Shown here piece by piece: positions 60,930 through 64,000 of a stretch of 64,000 bases of DNA. Source of the stretch: Candidatus Pacearchaeota archaeon (lineage in GTDB: Archaea; Nanobdellota; Nanobdellia; Pacearchaeales; GW2011-AR1). The notes beneath the pieces are model-generated. The model ran no database searches. It saw only the letters and a program-made list of their open reading frames with translations, and had not been told where the DNA came from. The position numbers and the translations under genes are program-made. Location: NCBI GenBank assembly GCA_018303855.1, contig JAGVXI010000006.1, positions 41,181-105,180 of the forward strand, read 5' to 3'. Position 1 is the first letter of the stretch. Every line of letters starts with the position of its first letter.

Positions 60930-61177
60930 TGAAATACCAGATATTTTATGAAAAAGAGGCTTTAAAGGAATTAAACAAATTAGAAACTTCAATTTCTAGA
61001 AGAATAATAAAAAAGATTGATGAAATGTCAAGAAATTCATCTTCTTGTGACATTAAAAAATTAAAGGCAAGTAATGATTACAGATTAAGGGTTGGGGATT
61101 ACAGGATTCTTTTTCTTTTTGATAAAGATTCAATAAAAATTCTTAAGATTGGACATAGACAACAAATTTACAATTAA
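60929..61177 (+). CDS. relE: RelE/ParE-family toxin
   Basis: 82 residues. The pattern YQIFYEKEALKELNKLE, helix IIKKIDEM, and strands DYRLRVGDYRILFLFD with KIGHRQQIY is the RelE/ParE fold; RelE cuts mRNA in the ribosomal A site. Basic residues K/R and terminal Tyr (HRQQIYN) fit an mRNA interferase rather than a gyrase poison. Overlaps the antitoxin gene by 1 nt. Confidence 0.85.
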   Translation: MKYQIFYEKEALKELNKLETSISRRIIKKIDEMSRNSSSCDIKKLKASNDYRLRVGDYRILFLFDKDSIKILKIGHRQQIYN

Positions 61178-61218
61178 ATGAAGAAAACATTGCTAAACTA
61201 ATCTTTAAATGCCAAGAA

Positions 61219-61635
61219 TTAAATTTCTTTTTCCCCTTTATGCCAACCAATTAATGGAGAAAATTTTTTCCAAAATGGGTTTTTATTTCCCCTAAAAGTC
61301 AGATAATTTAACTGAAAACAACTGCCTTCTGCATAACCAACGCTTCCAACCTGCAAAGTGGTTTTTTTCTCTTTTTCTTCAGCTTCTGTTGCTGTATGTG
61401 TGTTAAATATTGGGATTACCTTTGCATACCAATGATTGTCACCAGCTAAGTTTAATATTCCAATTTCAGTATAACTTCCGCCTTTTGCTAAACAACCATA
61501 ACCAATTAAAAAATCTCTTTCTCCTTCCCTGTCAATCATCACAGAAGACATTCTAATGTTATATCCAGCACAGCCAGTTGTCGCTAAAATAGTTCCAGCA
61601 ACTGCACTAGCTAAGATTTTCCTTAAACCTTTCAT
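61219..61635 (-). CDS. Lipoprotein-like exported protein
   Basis: 138 residues. The N-terminal segment has a basic start, hydrophobic core (~7-18) and a lipobox-like TTGC (C22). The rest is a beta-rich domain with two further cysteines. No family recognised; bacterial-type lipobox in an archaeon is notable. Confidence 0.55.
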   Translation of the reverse strand: MKGLRKILASAVAGTILATTGCAGYNIRMSSVMIDREGERDFLIGYGCLAKGGSYTEIGILNLAGDNHWYAKVIPIFNTHTATEAEEKEKKTTLQVGSVGYAEGSCFQLNYLTFRGNKNPFWKKFSPLIGWHKGEKEI

Positions 61636-61713
61636 GTTAGATCAAGAAATAAGCACTATAAATATTTTTGTGCTAATAGTATGCTTTTTATATCCAAAAG
61701 ATCATTTATTAAC

Positions 61714-62775
61714 ATGAAAAGAGGCACGACAATAATATTAATGATAACAGTAGTAGTAATCATCATCTTAGCCACATTTATATTCTCAAATAAAGGTGCA
61801 ATTTTAACCAAACAAACCCCAAAACAAAATGAATCATTAACACCTAATTTAAACCAGAGCAATAATATAGATATAGAACAAGCAACAAAATATGAAGGAC
61901 CCCCGCAATTTATTTTGGCATTCCCTGCAAATTCCATAATAAGCCCGTATGAAAAAATTTTTGTATATGGAAACCCTAGTCAAACTGAAATTGATAGATA
62001 TTCAAATGCAATACAGAAAACGAGGACAGATTTGGCAAATTTTGTGAAAAAGATTTCGCAGTCCCAATTAACGCTCACATTTGAAGAACAAGACAAAATT
62101 GGGTTTGGTCCTGGAAACCTGCCAATTTTAGCAGATTCTAACATCAGGAGCATTTCATTGGCCAACAATATTAATGAAGGTTCAGTAACTTTTATCCCAG
62201 AGTATAAATACACTAACGATGAAAACTCAACAGCGTCAGAAGATACATTCACAATCAACCAAGAAGAATCAATAGATACATGGATGCTGGTAATTAGCTG
62301 GAAAAATGAATATTCTGAAATAACTTCTATGCCAGTAATCAAATTATACTCAGAACACGAACTCTTGCTAGGAGAATATAGCCTAAGCATAAAAATTAGA
62401 TTAGAAAACACCACAATACCGGATGACTCTAATTTAAGCAGAAGTGCAACAATAAAAGTCTTTGCAGAAACCAGCATAGTTTTGCCAACAGATGAAATAA
62501 CAATAAATAAAACTGGACTTGAAAATTCAATAAATTCAGAACAACCAATAATCTTTTTAGGGGCTGACTGGCTAATTGACAAGCTGTATAACTCGTGTGA
62601 AGGCATTGAATATCCTGGGGCAAGTAACATGGGAGTAGCTGAATATATTTCAAGCCGTTTAAACTCTGCAATTTCTGATGCTGATTTTGCAAAAAAGGAA
62701 GGAATGCAATGCCCTTTAAAAGAAATTACAAGTGACAAGCCGCAGGTTATGTTTGTGAAGAATACTGAAGCATAA
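61714..62775 (+). CDS. Membrane-anchored exported protein, unknown
   Basis: 353 residues from ATG 61714, about 27 nt after TATA-like TTTATATCC (61688-61696); an ATG at 61681 lies before that box. One TM helix (~6-27) then a long extracytoplasmic domain with a large helical-then-beta pattern, three cysteines (C-rich segment near residue 300: NSCEGIEYPG). It has no recognised family. It is divergent from the lipoprotein gene. Confidence 0.6.
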   Translation: MKRGTTIILMITVVVIIILATFIFSNKGAILTKQTPKQNESLTPNLNQSNNIDIEQATKYEGPPQFILAFPANSIISPYEKIFVYGNPSQTEIDRYSNAIQKTRTDLANFVKKISQSQLTLTFEEQDKIGFGPGNLPILADSNIRSISLANNINEGSVTFIPEYKYTNDENSTASEDTFTINQEESIDTWMLVISWKNEYSEITSMPVIKLYSEHELLLGEYSLSIKIRLENTTIPDDSNLSRSATIKVFAETSIVLPTDEITINKTGLENSINSEQPIIFLGADWLIDKLYNSCEGIEYPGASNMGVAEYISSRLNSAISDADFAKKEGMQCPLKEITSDKPQVMFVKNTEA

Positions 62776-62935
62776 ACTTTGATATTTATATTATCCTTAC
62801 AATAACTTAATTAATAAAATAGTAAAACTAAGGTATTACTAAAAAAGCTGGATAAAATTGATAGATGGTTTAAACCAAGATTAGGTAATCAAATAATTTC
62901 AACAAATATCTAAGATTAAGACATAAATTAAATAA

Positions 62936-63940
62936 TCAATCTTCCTCAACAACCCCGTCTCTAATGCCAGCTTGTGTCAAGAAAAATACGCATTCATTGT
63001 CAGGCAAATTAGGAGAATCAATTAATTTCGCAACTCTCGAGTCTTTTTTTCCTCGGCGAAAATACATTCTGTAAGTTGAGGCGTGTCCTACAATATTCCC
63101 CCCAATAGCTGTTGTTGGGTCTCCAAACATCTGTGCAGGATTTGCCATTACTTGATTTGTAACATAAACTGCAAGATTATGTTGCTCTGCAATTTTCATT
63201 AACTGATGTAGATATTTATTAAGTCTTTGCTGCCTGTCTGCAAGCATGCCCCTGCCTGCAAATTCTGCTCGAAAATGCGCAGTAAGTGAATCAACAACCA
63301 CCAATTTTATCGGCTCCCCATTTTTAATCATTTCTGAAATCTTATCAAGCAATAAAATCTGATGGTCAGAATTAAATGCTCTTGCAACAAATATATTTTT
63401 TAAAACTTTTTCAGGATTTGCCCCAATTGCTTCTGCCATTTGCTTAATTCTTATTGGACGAAAAGTCCCTTCTGTATCAATAAAAACAGCCTTGCCATTT
63501 GCACCCCCTTTATCCAAAGGCAACTGCACATTTACTGCTAGCATTAAACCCAACTGAGTTTTCCCACTTCCATAAGCTCCAAATGCTTCTGTTATTGCTC
63601 TGCTCTCAACCCCTTTTCCACCCAAAAGTGCATCAATATTTTGACTTCCTGTTGTAATATTATGGACATCCTCTCTTCTTCTGGCATATTCTGTTCCTTC
63701 CTGAAAACCCAAATCCAGCATTTTGCGTGCTGCCTGTATAGCTTTTCTCGCAACAGCAGCTCCAACACCTGCTATTTCAGCTAATTCGCTTGGACTCATT
63801 ACAGCTAGACTCATTAAATCATAGATCCCAGCTGATTCGAGCTTAGAAGCAACAGCAGGCCCAATTCCAGGCAAATCAGTAAGCTGAGGCTCTGTTTTAG
63901 TTTCTGTTTCACTTTCAGAATTATCTTTTTTAATTGTCAT
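62936..63940 (-). CDS. radA: Recombinase RadA
   Basis: 334 residues from ATG 63940 (a GTG two codons upstream is too close to the TATA box CTTATAAATG). N-terminal helix-hairpin-helix (DLPGIGPAVASKLESAG), Walker A GAYGSGKT, Walker B KLVVVD, the LRARYA-like QEGTEYARRREDV linker motif and the C-terminal RKGKKDSRVAKL-like RRGKKDSRVAK. It forms filaments for homologous recombination. TATA-like TTATAAAT 27 nt upstream fits leaderless transcription. Confidence 0.96.
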   Translation of the reverse strand: MTIKKDNSESETETKTEPQLTDLPGIGPAVASKLESAGIYDLMSLAVMSPSELAEIAGVGAAVARKAIQAARKMLDLGFQEGTEYARRREDVHNITTGSQNIDALLGGKGVESRAITEAFGAYGSGKTQLGLMLAVNVQLPLDKGGANGKAVFIDTEGTFRPIRIKQMAEAIGANPEKVLKNIFVARAFNSDHQILLLDKISEMIKNGEPIKLVVVDSLTAHFRAEFAGRGMLADRQQRLNKYLHQLMKIAEQHNLAVYVTNQVMANPAQMFGDPTTAIGGNIVGHASTYRMYFRRGKKDSRVAKLIDSPNLPDNECVFFLTQAGIRDGVVEED

Positions 63941-64000
63941 ACACAAAAAAACAAGCCAGCATTTATAAGGTTTATATCTCTTGAATATATTATTTAAAAA

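Noticed and set aside
61980-62738. 252-aa minus-strand ORF opposite the anchored protein
   Set aside because: The plus-strand frame has a TM anchor, a promoter at the right spacing and normal composition; the minus ORF has neither.

Overview
The window looks like a chromosomal piece of a small-genome DPANN archaeon, most like Pacearchaeota or Woesearchaeota. I infer this from gene content, not from a search. It is AT-rich and carries archaeal marker genes: TFB, RadA, a GINS subunit, aIF2-alpha, eS8, eL42, eS1, uS15, Lsm, RNase Z, FtsY/SRP54, Bud32, endonuclease Q, ApgM and glycyl-tRNA synthetase. It has seven tRNA genes (Cys-GCA, Arg-UCU, Leu-UAG, Val-GAC, Thr-UGU, Gln-UUG, Arg-GCG), two of them with introns after position 37. 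Many start codons lie about 27-31 nt downstream of a TATA-like box, so leaderless transcription seems common. I used this to correct several gene starts.

Layout. 1-15 kb: the 5' end of glyS, then a surface-protein locus. It holds a giant membrane protein with tandem C-terminal helix-turn-helix domains, a secreted paralogue of its ectodomain, several Asn/Thr-rich anchored proteins, and an Asp-box beta-propeller protein on the other strand. 15-19 kb: tRNAs and RNA/translation genes (RNase Z, Lsm, eS8). 19-26.6 kb: an accessory island with a lipoprotein, a structured non-coding stretch, small membrane proteins, two AbrB-like proteins, an RHH regulator, a one-polypeptide restriction-modification enzyme and a DDE transposase, with several palindromic candidate operators. 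26.7-37 kb: TFB, then a minus-strand operon of a 47-aa protein, a protein with a class III-like (pilin-type) signal, and a 2219-aa secreted protein ending in an N-acetylmuramoyl-L-alanine amidase domain.

37-54.6 kb: mostly housekeeping genes: ribosomal proteins, a secreted lipase-like hydrolase, radical SAM plus GINS, ApgM, FtsY, SRP54 interrupted by a 590-aa intein in the GTPase P-loop, then a tight run of ProB, VKOR and Bud32, followed by uS15, a RecJ-like DHH protein, aIF2-alpha and EndoQ. 54.9-64 kb: a Ser/Gly-rich surface protein and NDK sharing a symmetric bidirectional promoter, a macro-domain/RecQ operon, a fused AbrB-like nucleotidyltransferase with a small partner, a RelBE-type pair, a lipoprotein candidate, an anchored protein and RadA.

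The strongest unusual signals are: the surface protein whose tail carries two HTH repeats; the intein inside the SRP54 P-loop; a 40-nt leader with a covarying hairpin directly in front of two unrelated tRNA genes; the regulator/operator set around the RM gene; phased repeats upstream of the giant surface gene; and structured intergenic stretches at 19.2-19.4 kb and 59.1 kb. Several genes absent from a 60-aa ORF cutoff are annotated here: an RHH regulator, an AbrB-like protein, four small membrane proteins and a 47-aa operon leader.
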